NCBI GenBank assembly: GCA_017165825.1
Contig: CM029383.1
Coordinates: forward strand, 10,158,152 to 10,222,151
Direction of reading: 5' to 3'
Length of the DNA stretch: 64,000 nt
Source of the DNA: Hepsetus odoe
Taxonomy: Eukaryota; Chordata; Actinopteri; Characiformes; Hepsetidae
Positions 11,293-22,395 of this stretch are shown here, piece after piece. The notes under the pieces were generated by a model that was not told the DNA's origin, did no database searches, and saw nothing but the letters and a program-made list of their open reading frames with translations. The first letter of the stretch is position 1; the number at the start of each line of letters is the position of its first letter. Position numbers and translations under genes: made by a program.

Positions 11293-11957
11293 TTGTCAGC
11301 CATGAATGTATGAGTGTCACTGTTTTTTGTGCTCAGACATAAAGCACCAAATTAGAGGCAGAGGCTGAACTGGACAGGGCTCTCTCAAGAGATGGGTTAA
11401 TTCCTACCTGACGATGCTGATACAGTAAACTGACCCTGTTACTATTAGGCTAATGCCTTCAGCCGGTTTCTCCACTGCTACCAGAATGATGATGATGACA
11501 TCTGGAGTAAATGGAGCAACAAAACATGGCACATTTTTGTTCATGGTTTTGTTCATGCTTTCCACACATAAGGGAAGCGCTTCTGGCCTCCTGTCCATCA
11601 GGTACTTCAGGGGTACAGCAAGACTACACAGATGGTTGAATGGTTGAATTAAAAAAAGTAATTTAGAAAGATTATTACCATTAGTGAACTATGAGTGATT
11701 TTAACAGGGTGTTAAGGTGTAAATGGGTGTTATGGACATACTATAATCTAGAACACAGGACTGTCCTACATTCGTCTGTCGGTTATCCTGCACAGGATTA
11801 ATTGATGCTTACTTGTCAGGTAGTGGTTGTTCAAAGAGTCACTGTATCACCTCAATTTAATTATCACTAATGAACACCAGGCCGTTCTTTAGTGTCGTCT
11901 GGGCCTTCGAGAAAGGCTAACTGAAAACAATTAAATTTGAATTTTTTTTTTAAAAGG
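11291..11957. other. Unique-looking DNA, no gene recognised
   Basis: No repeat family or gene recognised. Frames of 64 codons on both strands near 11404-11647 overlap and lack motifs. Confidence 0.45.
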
Positions 11958-11959
11958 TA

Positions 11960-13758
11960 CAGTCCCAATCAAAAGTTTAAGGTTAATGGTTGGATCTCAA
12001 CAAGGTTCCAAGTAGAGCTTCAACATGCTACAAGAAGAAATGGGAGTGAGACAAAACATTTCTTTAAACATGCAATTTATTGAAAACAAAACTGAAACAG
12101 GCTGTTTTACAGCTGATCAAAAGTTTAGGACCACACCTCAAAAAAAAAACAGTAAACCCCCCCAAAACAGAAATCAAAGTTCCAAACATGAACTCAGTAA
12201 TGAGTAGCTCCACCGTTATTGTTGATCACTTCAAAAATTCATTGTAGCATGCTTGATGCAAGCATTTCCATGAGGTGAGTGGGAACATTTCTCCAAGTGG
12301 TGAAGACGGCCGCACGAAGGGCATCTACTGTCCATTTTTGTAAACTTCCCTTGCCATCCATCCCCAAAGGTTCTCAATTGAATTTAGATCAGGGGAACAC
12401 GCAGGATGGTCCAAAAGAGTGATGTTATTCTCCTGGAAGAAGTCCCTTGTTCTGCGGGCATTGTGTACTGTAGCGTTGTCCTGTTGAAAAACCCAGTCGT
12501 TACCACACAGACTCATTGCAACATCTGGACATAGCCAGCAGCTGTTTGATGCCCCTGCACCTCCTGAAGCTCCATTGTTCAACTGAAGGAACAAGCACCC
12601 CAGACCATTATGGTGCCCCCTCTACTGTGGCGCGTAGAAAACATTTTAGGTGCGATCTGCTTGTCATGCCAGTAACATTGGAAACCATCAGGACCATCAA
12701 GGTAAAAATCTTTTTCTCATCAGAGAATAAAACTTTCTTCCACCTTTCAATGTCCCATGTTTGGTGCTCTCTTGCAAAGTCCAAACGGTCAGTTCTGTGG
12801 CGTTCAAGGAGACGAGGCCTTTGAAGACGTTTTTTTGTTTTTGAAGCCCTTCACAGTTCTCAGATGCCGTCTGATGGTTATGGGGCTGCAGTCAGCACCA
12901 GTAACGGCCTTAATTTGGGTCGAGGATCGTCCAGTGTCTTGACGGACAGTCAATTGGATCCTCCGGCTCAGTGCTGGTGAATTCTTTTTGGGTCTTCCAC
13001 TTGACTTTTTTGTTCCATAACCCTCAGGATCAATGAAGAAATTCCAAATGACTGTCTTACTGTGTCCCACCTCAGCAGCGATGGCGCGCTGTGAGAGACC
13101 CTGCTTATGCAGTTCAACAAGCCGTTTTTTTGCCTTTGCCATCAAAACGTCATGATAGTGTGACTACCTGACAGAAAATGGCAATGAATCCACATTTTTG
13201 CACAGATTTGGCCTTTTAAAGGCATGGGGTCCTAAGATTTTGATCAGCTGTAAAACAGCCTGTTTCAGTTTAAGCGTTGTTTTCATTAAATTGCATGCTG
13301 ATCTAAATCCAATTGAGAATCTTTGGGGATGGATGGCAAGGGAAGTTTACAAAAATGGACAGTAGATGCCCTTCGTGCGGTCGTGTTCACCACTTGGAGA
13401 AATTTTCCCACTCACCTCATGGAAACACTTGCATCAAGCATGCCACAATGAATTTTTGAAGTGATCAACAATAACGGTGGAGCTACTCATTACTGAGTCC
13501 ATGTTTGGAACTTTGATTTCTGTTTTGGGGGGTTTACTGTTTTTTTTTGAGGTGTGGTCCTAAACTTTTGATCAGCTGTAAAACAGCCTGTTTCAGTTTT
13601 GTTTTCAATAAATTGCATGCTCAAAGTAATGTTTTGTCTCACTCCCATTTCTTCTTGTAGCATGTTGAAGCTCTACTTGGAACCTTGTTGAGATCCAACC
13701 ATGCAACATATGATTTTTTGCCATTTGTTAAGTGCTCTTAAACTTTTGATCGGGACTG
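11960..13758 (-). mobile_element. Tc1-like transposon with duplicated, inverted end
   Basis: Ends CAGTCCC and GGGACTG are flanked by TA on both sides (11958-11959 and 13759-13760), the Tc1/mariner target duplication. Each arm holds an outer and an inner copy of a GATCAAAAGTTTA-type motif, i.e. IR/DR organisation (inner copy next to CAGCTGATCAAAAG). The inverted arms are unusually long: 11960-12392 pairs with 13298-13758. They include the last transposase codons, so the motif NLWGWMARE is encoded on both strands. A third, orphan inner repeat (TTTTGATCAGCTGTAAAACAG, about 13235-13256) remains between the transposase start and the right arm. The original 5' terminus therefore seems to have been replaced by an inverted copy of the 3' terminus. 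The element is inactive in cis because the transposase is frameshifted. Confidence 0.85.
12325..13142 (-). pseudogene. Tc1-like transposase, frameshifted remnant
   Basis: A transposase would bind the inner and outer repeats and cut at TA. The ATG at 13142-13140 starts a helix-turn-helix region (MAKAKKRLVELHKQGLSQRA, then AAEVGHSKTVIWNFF), followed by the GRPKK linker (AT-hook-like) and a second helical part (STQIKAVTG). That frame ends near 12804. The next region holds LFSDEKK with the first catalytic Asp in a shifted frame near 12710-12730. The distal part (12594-12325) has FQQDNATVHN with the second Asp and SPDLNSIENLWGW with the last Glu. So all three catalytic acids are visible, but in different frames. 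At about 272 codons equivalent it is shorter than the usual 340-residue Tc1 transposase. Inactive. Confidence 0.85.
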
Positions 13759-13760
13759 TA

Positions 13761-14859
13761 TAAAGATACATATTGGACAACCAACAATAAAAAAGTGAGG
13801 TAAGTGGAGGTAAGCTATTACCAGTTAAACATACCCAGCATTATATTATACAGGTAATTTTGTTATACAAGCTTATCATATTTGTGCAGAGCACATCATC
13901 CAACTACAAAACCTGACTTCACTATAGCTCAATCAAATTCTCACAGCAATGTTCAGTGTAAAGCCTTCCTGGAATAGTAGATGCAGTTACTGTAGAACTG
14001 GGGGGGGGGTGCTCCATTTTCATAGCCTTCATTTTGGAAAAAACATTCAGTGGGCAGGTGTAATAATTCAGACTTTCCTAGTGTAAGGTGTGAAATGAAT
14101 CAAAGAGGCAGAAGATGATAAAGTGAAAGAAAAGAAAAGGGCTGGACAAAGCAAGACAGAAATTGTGCACACTAAACACTCACCTCCCCCCCTCCCCCCC
14201 AGGCATAGAGTCATCTATCCAAACCTGTGTTCTGGATAACAGTGTAATGTTTAAGAATATGCTGCCAAGCAATGCCAGTGGGAAAGAGAAATGGCATGTG
14301 TGTAAGTGAGTGAGAGAGAGAAAGAGAGAGAGAGGATAGAAAGCCTGAACCTAGGGATTCGTCTGTTCTCATTAAGAGTTTTCCTTCAAACCCTCGAAAA
14401 AGTGTGCCCAGTGGAAGCAGAGCTCGCACATCGTCTGTGTCTTCTCCCCTCCTGCCTCCAACACATATTGATATTTGGCTCTCTGGAACATGCGCTTTGC
14501 CTACTAATACTGGGAACTTTGATCCTTGCATATCTTTACCGCAGGCGAACAACGTGTGTTAAGCGAAGTCAGGGCTTCAGTGAAGTTCAATATGGGCACA
14601 AGGTTAAGCACACAGGAGGTGTAGTGGGTGAGTGTGTGCAAACATGCCAAAAAAAGGTACTTTTGTTATAACACATCTGTTTGTGAGGAAATGAGCATAG
14701 TATTGATATGCAAATATCTAAAAAACAGACTTTTTTTTTTTTACACTGCCTGGTCCACTTAAGATATTGCAGTATAGTTTCAGTTGGAAACAAATATTTA
14801 ATCCTTTCAGAATTTCAGTGTTTGTGGAAAAGATGATGTTATTCTGTTTCTGAAGGATC
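13761..14859. other. Unique-looking DNA, no gene recognised
   Basis: Contains a short purine tract at 14311-14335. Frames of 121 codons (plus, 14306-14671) and 113 codons (minus, 14211-14552) overlap each other. Neither shows a domain that I know, and both start in or next to the purine repeat. The non-repetitive block at 14395-14600 is less AT-rich than its surroundings. Confidence 0.4.
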
Positions 14860-15083
14860 ACACCAGTGGCCTGCATTGAGCAAAGAGATCAACTAAAGAA
14901 ACTCCTACAATTGGGTCGGGTGCATTATTAAAGCCTGGTAAGAAAGTGGTAAAATATAGAAGCATATAGACATTATATTTACTTAGAAAGTCATAATTTT
15001 TATATGTAATATTTAAAAATGTAAATTACAGGGCAAGCAAACATACAAAATGAGGGTTGGTTTAAGACTTTTGCACAGTACTG
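14860..15083 (+). mobile_element. Relic of a Tc1-like transposon end
   Basis: The right boundary reads GACTTTTGCACAGTACTG followed by TA, a terminal repeat close to that of the MITE family at 3372. Upstream, TTGGGTCGGGTGCATTATTA and AAGCCTGGTAAGAAAGTGG look like decayed Tc1 interior sequence. I cannot find a left terminal repeat, so the start is approximate. Confidence 0.45.
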
Positions 15084-15323
15084 TATGTAAATGACCACAG
15101 TCCAGATTGAGCTACCTTGCTTTGTGTCTCGTTCAAAAAACAAAAGCCTTGAATCTTTACTTTATTATCAACATGCCACTAAAGATCAAAAATTGCCATG
15201 GAGGGGTAAACCTATCCTTGTCTTGTTGCGGTAAAGGTAAATTATGTAGAAACAGAAGCAGCTGATGGTAGGAAAACTTGTGATCCACAAGCTATAAGTC
15301 ATGTCACTTCCTATGAATACACT
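15084..15323. other. Unique-looking spacer
   Basis: AT-rich, nothing recognised. Confidence 0.4.
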
Positions 15324-15534
15324 CATTTACATTTACGGCATTTAGCCGACGCTCTAAATGCCAGAGCGACTTACATGTCCTAAGTACAGGGACCGTCCCC
15401 CTGGAGCAACTCAGGGTTAAGGGTCTTGCTCAGGGACCCAGTGGTGGTAGTGCTAGAGGTGGGATTCGAACCGGGGACCTCTTGATCCAGAGGTCTGTAG
15501 GCAAGTATCCTACCACTAGACCACCGCCACCCCA
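15324..15534 (-). mobile_element. tRNA-derived SINE, type B, copy 2 (best preserved)
   Basis: On the minus strand it begins GGGGTGGCGGTGGTCTAGTGG (A-box region), has B box GGTTCGAATCCCACC and ends in a LINE-type tail GTAAGTCGCTCTGGCATTTA followed by GCCGTAAATGTAAATG. It is the least decayed of the four type B copies, so it is the best guide to the family consensus. The 140-codon minus-strand frame at 15380-15802 runs through it and is not a gene. Confidence 0.85.
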
Positions 15535-16179
15535 AGATGTGATTGGCTCTCATTAAATGGCTCTGAGTCAGAGAAAGAGCGAAGGAGAATGAGAAATAGA
15601 GAGAGAATGAATGAAGGCAAGAGTGCACCCCCACCCTCTTTTTAAAAACTGAACTGTAATTAGATTGTGTGTGAGCTGCCTTCTGAAATGTGAGGGGAGC
15701 AGGGGGAAGAGAGAGGTAAAATGTGATGGGAAAGAAGGGACAAAAATACACAGTGCAAAGTGAGACATCACAGGGTATGAAATTGAATTTTGAGTGTTTC
15801 AAAGTTTAATCACATTACCGAAGGCAGTGTGAAGAACAGAAGCATGAGAAACCCTAGACTGCTTGCTCTTTAAATGCATACACACACACACACACACACA
15901 CACCACACCAATGCATGCAGACAAACGACAAAAGACGAATGAAAGAAAAAGAGGAAACTTCTTTGGTAGTTTTCTTTAGAGATAGCGTAGTGAGTTATTT
16001 CTTAGATTTTTCTATTTTCACAGATATTATCCATTGCTGTGTATTCATCAATAAATTCACCTGACACCCACTACAAAACACTGATATAACCATGCCCTGA
16101 ACATGTCATGGCATATGCTGCCATGAGGTTTCACAACAGATTATACCAGGTGGTAAAACAATGTTATCAAACACTGTAA
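15535..16179. other. Unique-looking DNA with (CA)n
   Basis: (CA)n at 15881-15902. Otherwise AT-rich, with no gene or repeat family recognised. Confidence 0.5.
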
Positions 16180-16288
16180 CCTATCCAGGGTGTTTCCCTG
16201 CCTTTCGCCCCTGTGAGAGCTGAGATAGGCTCCAGCACCGCTCACAACCCTACTTAGGACAAGCAGCTAAGAAAATGAGTGAATGAGT
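16180..16288 (+). mobile_element. 3' tail of a non-LTR retrotransposon
   Basis: Contains GAGCTGAGATAGGCTCCAGC and, later, GGACAAGCAGCTAAGAAAATG followed by a GAGTGAATGAGT tail. This pattern (GGATAGGCTCCAGCACC, then GGATAAGCGG, then a short tandem tail) is a widespread fish LINE 3' end. Only about 100 bases survive. A related tail is at 61676. Confidence 0.6.
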
Positions 16289-18639
16289 AATTGCAAATCA
16301 GTCACACTGAACTGAACTGAATGACCCTGAAAGCTGCTAAATGGTAATGCTGTTTTTAGGCTGAGAACTCAGATAGAGCTTCCAACCTCTCACTTCAATG
16401 GATGCATGTAACTCTGACACTCAAAAACGGACTTATGCAGTCATGTAGTGCTTGTTTATGTGCTGTGAGCATATAAAAAGCTCTTAAAAAGCTTTTATAC
16501 TGCAATTAAAGAGTTGTCATTCATTTAAAAGTGGCTGTAGGGTAATTTACCTCTAATATAGCACTGATAAAGACATGAAAACACATTATTGGATGAAAAG
16601 TCTTGTTAAGGCACAGAGTGCCTTAACCTCACAATTATCCAACCCAACCCCACACTTCATGGTGTCATACACTAAACAGCAAAACACAAACCTTGAGAGC
16701 CTTTGAGTTGCCTTTCAGATTTTTCCTACTTGGGACTCATAAAATTCTCAGATGCCACTCAGATATAAATGAAGCAGTAGTCATAGCAGGCTTCTGAAAT
16801 GAACACGGATATGAATGAAAAGAAAAAAACTGGAGGTAGATTTCATAGATATTGACAAGCTTTCAAACTGACGCTGGTCAAATAATTTTTGACAGGTTTT
16901 GATGATTCACCAAAAAGAGGGGGCTGTAAACACTGGTGTTTATTCAGAGAGTAACAGAAGGGCTGGCAGTTTCTGTACAACAATTCCCTGACTTCCTTTC
17001 AGTTTTCACTGTTCCAGTTGTCCTGTTAAAGAAAGCACAATAGAGGTCCCTCCCTCAGCTTTTCACAGCCTTGAATGGCTGCCTTCACTTTCCTTCACAC
17101 AATCTAGACATTATTCAGACACGAACAATGCCCCACCGTGCCACGTCATGCTTTCATAACTTCCTTATCTTTTCAATTTCTTATTGTTGTTCTTTTTGTG
17201 GTTAATTTAATTGCCGTTGCCTGTTATTCTTTTTTTTATTTGGGAGTAAACATGTTTCTTTTCCAAGCATGAATGAAGGCGATAACACCAGCATGAATGG
17301 GGGAACACAAAGTGATAATGACGTAGATTGAAATGGAAGAGCTGCTGGCAGAAGGGCAAAGTGTTAAGAGTGAAATGTGTGGTGTGACGCCTTTGCAATT
17401 CATGAACACATGAAATGACAGTTGACTGCCCAACACAGTATGTGACAAAAGAGAAAGACAATGGCATAGTGCTCAAATTCTAAACACAGTGTTCACCATT
17501 TAAATGGGATTTTGCTAACAAAGGGTATAGCCAATCATTGCTTGGCATGCTATTACAACAGTTTAACACACTTCACTGCTTATATTATATGACATATTAC
17601 ACTTTATGCAACAGCTAATTTTGATGTCACAGTCTGATTGGTTGACAAGCATTCTAATCAAGTTGTTTTTATTCATAAGGGAACATGCCTTTCATAATAA
17701 CAGCTTTACACTGCATCAGTGCTAGTTTTGTACTTTAGTAGATCTGTCATTTAAAAAACGCTTGTATAATGGCTTAAAACCTGCTTTTGCCCATAAACAA
17801 AATTATGAGTAACACAACTAGTGAACATTCTCTGTATTCCTCCATGGAAATACTTTTCAATCATAGCCAGCATTAATATTTTCAGCAACTCTTCCTTAGG
17901 ATCAGAGCAGACAGGTTAACCATTGCTACCCACACACATCAATCATCCTTGAAAAGACTTCCTTTGGAACTTTTGGTAAGTAGTAACCACTAGACATAAA
18001 TAAATAAGTATATAGTTTATAGCAGTCTTCATAAAGCTACATAAAAGACACACTCTCATTACAATTAATATACAAAACATTTATTAAGGCTTAGGCTAGC
18101 AAGCATGGGATGTCAGAAAATATTGTGAAAGTGAAAGTGAAAGACATTTGTTTAGCTTAAAATAGCAGGCCTAAGGAAACATGATTTCATTAACCTCATA
18201 ATTGTTCAGGACTTGACACTGGGTTCAAACACTTTTTACACACTTCTGTGACTTAAGAAGAACTTAGCTAGTTTGTCCTGTAACTACAAATACATTAAAT
18301 AAGATTTTAGTTGATTACCTATATTAATTTAAATTAATATCTAATGAGATACTAAGATATATTTGGGAAACATCATGATAATCAGGACTTTAACCATCAA
18401 TTGCTATAGATTAAATTAACAATGAAAACCATGAAAGCATTAAGCATTAAGCAGCAACACTACCATATCTGTGGTAACTGAACTGCATGGTTCACTGATA
18501 TATCTTTTGAAAATCTGAAAAATTGACAATATTAAGCATAATAAATGAATCTTAATGAATGATGTTCATGCATAAAATCTGTAATTTAACACATTTCAAA
18601 CTCTTAATCCTCATGTTTGTCCTCTGCATTTACAGGTTA
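16289..18639. other. Unique-looking DNA; possible regulatory block near 17.0-17.5 kb
   Basis: No gene or transposon recognised. The stretch 17030-17480 is free of repeats and has a cluster of developmental-factor-like sites: AACAATG (17124), ATTGTT (17183) and TAATTTAATTG (17203). These short motifs are weak evidence alone. Overlapping minus-strand frames of 89 and 70 codons at 17207-17476 show no domain. Confidence 0.35.
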
Positions 18640-18727
18640 CCTCAGGGTAACCTGCTGGTCCATGACTCAAACCCATGACCTTCAGGTGATAAGGGCAAGT
18701 ACCTAATCACTTCCCCATGCCAAACAA
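18640..18727 (-). mobile_element. Decayed SINE fragment (possibly type A)
   Basis: CAGGTTACCTCAGGGTAACC, then CTCAAACCCATGACC (B-box-like on the minus strand) and CTAATCACTTCCCCATGCC resemble the reverse complement of the type A SINE head, but with many changes. Confidence 0.4.
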
Positions 18728-19069
18728 TATTGTAAATTAGTTCTAAATTCAACCACACAACATGGACCTTACCCACTGTGTGAAGTAATGAATATCAAAG
18801 AATTTCTGGATTTTTCAAATTGGCCCAAGGGCAAAAAAAAAAAATCACAAGATGGTTAAATTCTTAGATGGTCAAACTTGAACAATACCAAATATTTTTT
18901 TTGTTGAACCAGAATGACCCTGAAAATAGTGACAGTATGAACTTATTGTGTTGTGTGCAACACAAAAAGTACCCCATTGTCATTTTCATCCAGGTTGTTC
19001 ATTGTGGAAGGCAACAATAGATTGCCACATCACCTCCCAAAATAAAAGAATTTGAATTTGAACTTGAAC
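18728..19069. other. Unique-looking DNA ending in a TTGAA-rich tail
   Basis: The end, AATAAAAGAATTTGAATTTG plus a further TTGAAC unit, resembles the short tandem tail of a LINE copy, but no coding trace precedes it. Confidence 0.35.
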
Positions 19070-19089
19070 ATTTCACCCTTACGACTGAT

Positions 19090-19093
<4 letters not shown>

Positions 19094-19128
<35 letters not shown>

Positions 19129-19321
19129 GGACAAGGAGAGACAGACAGAGAGAGACAAAGAGTGGATGTTGTTTATGCACCCTTTGTCGTTTACAAATGA
19201 CATTTCAGTTGGGTGTTACATCAGTGCTTATCTGAGCAGGTCCAGCCAGCATACTGGAGACACGCAACATGCTCCAGAGCAGGGTGCACTCTACCCACAA
19301 ATCACACAGACACAACACTGA

Positions 19322-19357
<36 letters not shown>

Positions 19358-19461
19358 TTCAGTCTGGCAGAGGAATTGTGGGAACCAAGGTGGATATCCA
19401 GTATCAACCTTCAGCAGTCACAAACTGCTCATCCATCAGTAAGAGAGAGATAGAGAGAGAC

Positions 19462-19510
<49 letters not shown>
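19094..19510. repeat. Cluster of (GA)n, (CT)n and (CA)n microsatellites
   Basis: (GA)n at 19094-19127, (CT)n at 19322-19337 running into (CA)n to 19357, and (GA)n with GACA units at 19443-19510. Plus-strand frames of 89 and 100 codons here are artefacts of the repeats. The CT tract lies between two GA tracts, so the strands can pair intramolecularly. Confidence 0.9.
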
Positions 19511-19632
19511 AGTGAGAATTCTGACCTTCCTCTGCTTAGCCGGTTAGAGGTCAACGGAGAGAACAGCCGTATTTGAATCAGAGAACAGCTGGACATTACA
19601 ACCTGCTGATGTCATCTCAGTGACTAATCCGC

Positions 19633-19664
<32 letters not shown>

Positions 19665-19849
19665 AACTGTTTTGTGCACACAAAGTGCCCTTGCTATACA
19701 TATGTCCCCTAAATATATATATAAAAATATTGGAAGAGACATGACAATTCATTTGTTTTTGCTATGCAATGAAGAAATTTGGATTTGAGATCAAAGGATA
19801 ATTGTGAGATTTATTGTATTTCATAGTGTTTAAATCTAGATATATTAAA
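19511..19849. other. Unique-looking DNA with (CA)n
   Basis: (CA)n at 19634-19659; nothing else recognised. Confidence 0.45.
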
Positions 19850-20075
19850 TTACATACAACATAGTGTTTTGTATATCTGATAACACCGCTTCTCAAGTGA
19901 GCAAAAGTATTGGAACAGAAAGTAAATCAAAGTAAATGACACATAATATTTGGTTGCTAATCCCTTGCTTGCAATAACTGCATTAAGCCTTAGACCCACT
20001 GAATCCACCAAATTATTAATGTCTTCTTTGGCTATTATTTTCCACCTCTTTAACAACACCTGTCAGCCTTTCACA
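19850..20075 (-). pseudogene. Tc1-like transposase C-terminal relic
   Basis: The minus strand encodes LLKRWKIIAKEDINNLVDSV, then LNAVIASKGLATKY. This matches the C-terminal tail typical of Tc1-like transposases (a Trp, EDI..LV.S, then a short SKGLATKY end). No catalytic residue region and no clear terminal repeat remain. AGCAAAAGTATTGGAACAG (about 19901-19919) is probably part of the element's terminal region. A fossil fragment, not a gene. Confidence 0.65.
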
Positions 20076-21770
20076 TTCCAATAACTTAACACTCTTTAAA
20101 ACGGAGTGGTCAGATATACATTTGCGCATACATGCTATGTAGTATGTAATTTAACATATCTAGATTTAGAAATACCAAGAAATAAAAACTGAATATCTGC
20201 TTTCTCATCTATTCTTATCCTTTTCATATATCAGTCTAAAACCGAGATGTTTTCAGTGCATCACAAAAAAAAAATGTTTCTTGATGGTTCCAATACACAC
20301 AGTCCCCCGGCCAAACCAACACAGACACACACACAAAGTGGCAGATACCCAGGGACAGAGGTATTCAACCTTTAAAGCTGTGTTTACATGATGGCAATAA
20401 AAAAGCCTCATAAAAGCACTAATGCCTCTGTAAACAGTGACATTACACCAGTAATGGAGTTAGGTAGGTATTGCTATAGGGACAGCATAAAACTCACATT
20501 CCTGCCGGTGTGTTGGGGCAAAACCCCGCTAAAGTTTCTAATAGTGTACTTGTTGCAGTATATGAAGAGATTCACAAGGAATTTAACTCCTAATAGAGTT
20601 TTGCACCTCAAACATTGCAATCTTCAGCATGAAGTCCTCAGACTACTATTGCAATGTAATCACAGCTTATGAGGTCTTTCAACTGACTCATTTTTGTGAA
20701 AGAGGATACAGAAAACATGACAATGACTGTGATATGGCCATTCATATCATTGATGAAGATACCCAGTTTGAGCAAGTAAACATAATGGTATGTTAACTTA
20801 TAAATAAATAAACTTTATTTATTTATAAATAAAATAAAGTAATGAAAAAAGTTTAACAAATTAGTTAGCGAGTATGTATTAATACAATTATTAAAACTGA
20901 TTATTAATAAGTTCTTTACTGGAATTTGGACTGTAGCTTTCACATTCAGGAATTATGTGGAGAATGATTTAGATTTTCAAAATAGAAAAAATCTCTCAAA
21001 CACAAATCAAGTTTCATTATCTTAAAGTATGTAGATTCCTTAAAATTATTTCCTCATTTTATTGGCAAGATTGGCAATCAATCTGAGTGAGCCCATGGTC
21101 GATCCCTTTGTGTGCATGTTTAGTTTTCAGCTTTATTTTGTCTTATGAGCCCAACCACAGTTTTTCTTTTCCATAGTCTTAATCTGAGGCTTCTTGTTCA
21201 GAACATGCCAGAACATCAGTGGCTAGTGCCAAAATGTAAAGATAACAATGGAGAAACTAACAAGATAGCTTTGAAAAGCCACTTTGAGATTTTTAAGATC
21301 ACTTATTAATCACTGAGAATTAATGCACAGGTGTAACAGAGGAGGTGGAGATAGAGTAGGCTAATAATGAGGATCTTTTTCTGAGGCATATTTGAATTTG
21401 AGTCAGCATGTGAACATAATTAGGGATGCATCCCCACTTTAGACGAGGGCTTGGCCTGAGAGGGTCTAGCGGTGTGAGGAGCTATGAAAATGAGAACTAA
21501 TTAAGCCAAAAAAAAAAACAAACTACAAAGCATCCTAAAATTAGTATTAAGTCAGGAACAATTTTGATACAGTCAGGAAAAATTCACAATTTCCTCAGAT
21601 TATCTTTTTTTCTCATGTTTTGCCGTTCATAGAAGCTACACTACACTAATAAATATTGATTTTTGTACTGTTCATATCTCAGATGTACTGCTGTTACATT
21701 ACTGATAAGATTACTGTTTTTCAATTGTATACTGATTGTGAATTTTAAAATGACATTAAACCTGCAAATT
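20076..21770. other. Unique-looking DNA with one AT-rich palindrome
   Basis: No gene or transposon recognised. A perfect palindrome with 15-base arms around one central base lies at 20798-20828 (arm TTATAAATAAATAAA). A 94-codon frame at 20388-20672 has no recognised motif. Confidence 0.5.
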
Positions 21771-22022
21771 GGCAGCAGTGGACTAGTGGTTAGGGAGTCA
21801 GCCCTGCATCAGAAGAGTGTGGGTTCGATTCACTCACCAGTAGGTTGCCCTGAGGTACCCTTGAGCAAGGTACCGTCCCAGTCACTGCTCCCCGGGCACT
21901 TTCAATAGCTGCCCGCTGCTGCATGGTGTTTGCATGGGTTAAATGCAGAGGTCCAATTTCATAGTGGTTCACTGTGTGCTGTGCTGTGACCTCGCAATGA
22001 CAAGGGTTGTCACTTTCACTTT
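21771..22022 (+). mobile_element. tRNA-derived SINE, type A, copy 3
   Basis: GGCAGCAGTGGACTAGTGG (A-box region), GGGTTCGATTCACTC (B-box region), GTTGCCCTGAGGTACCC and the end GACAAGGGTTGTCACTTTC align along the length of copies 1 and 2. The first few G residues are missing. Confidence 0.85.
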
Positions 22023-22039
22023 CAAATGTTTTCATCAAT

Positions 22040-22395
22040 CATCTTCTTTGTCTTTCGGCTGCTCCCGTTTAGGGGTCACCAGAGCGGATTAACTGTCTCT
22101 CAAGCTGCTTCCTACTCTCACTGCAGATCACAATATCATCAGCAAACATCATCGTCCACGGGGACTCCTGTTTAACCTCGTTTGTCACTCTGTCCATTAC
22201 TATTGCAAACAAGAATGGCCTCAATGCTGATCCTTGATGTAATCCAACCTCTACCTTGAATGCATCCATCACTCCCACTGTAGATCTCACCACTGTCACA
22301 CTGCCCTCATACATATCCTAAACTACTCTCACATACTTCTCTGTAACACTTGACTTCCTCATACAAAACCACTACTCCACTCTAGGCACACTGTC
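22040..22395 (-). pseudogene. Non-LTR retrotransposon RT fragment joined to its 3' tail
   Basis: On the minus strand: KYVRVV, then GVMDAFKVEVGLHQGSALRP and MMFADDIVICSESRKQ, which carries the FADD catalytic motif of reverse transcriptase. Right after the SRKQLERQL region the coding sequence jumps to a non-coding 3' tail (CTCTGGTGACCCCTAAACGG, then GCAGCCGAAAGACAAAGAAG). The thumb and C-terminal coding part is therefore deleted internally. The copy is also 5' truncated. Same family as the LINE at 26277; RTE-like by eye, but the clade is uncertain. Confidence 0.8.

Noticed and set aside
14211..14671. Overlapping 121- and 113-codon frames on both strands
   Set aside because: Both begin in or end at a GA tract and neither shows a known motif; could be conserved non-coding DNA instead.
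15380..15802. 140-codon minus-strand open frame
   Set aside because: It runs through a type B SINE; the C-terminal part is translated SINE.
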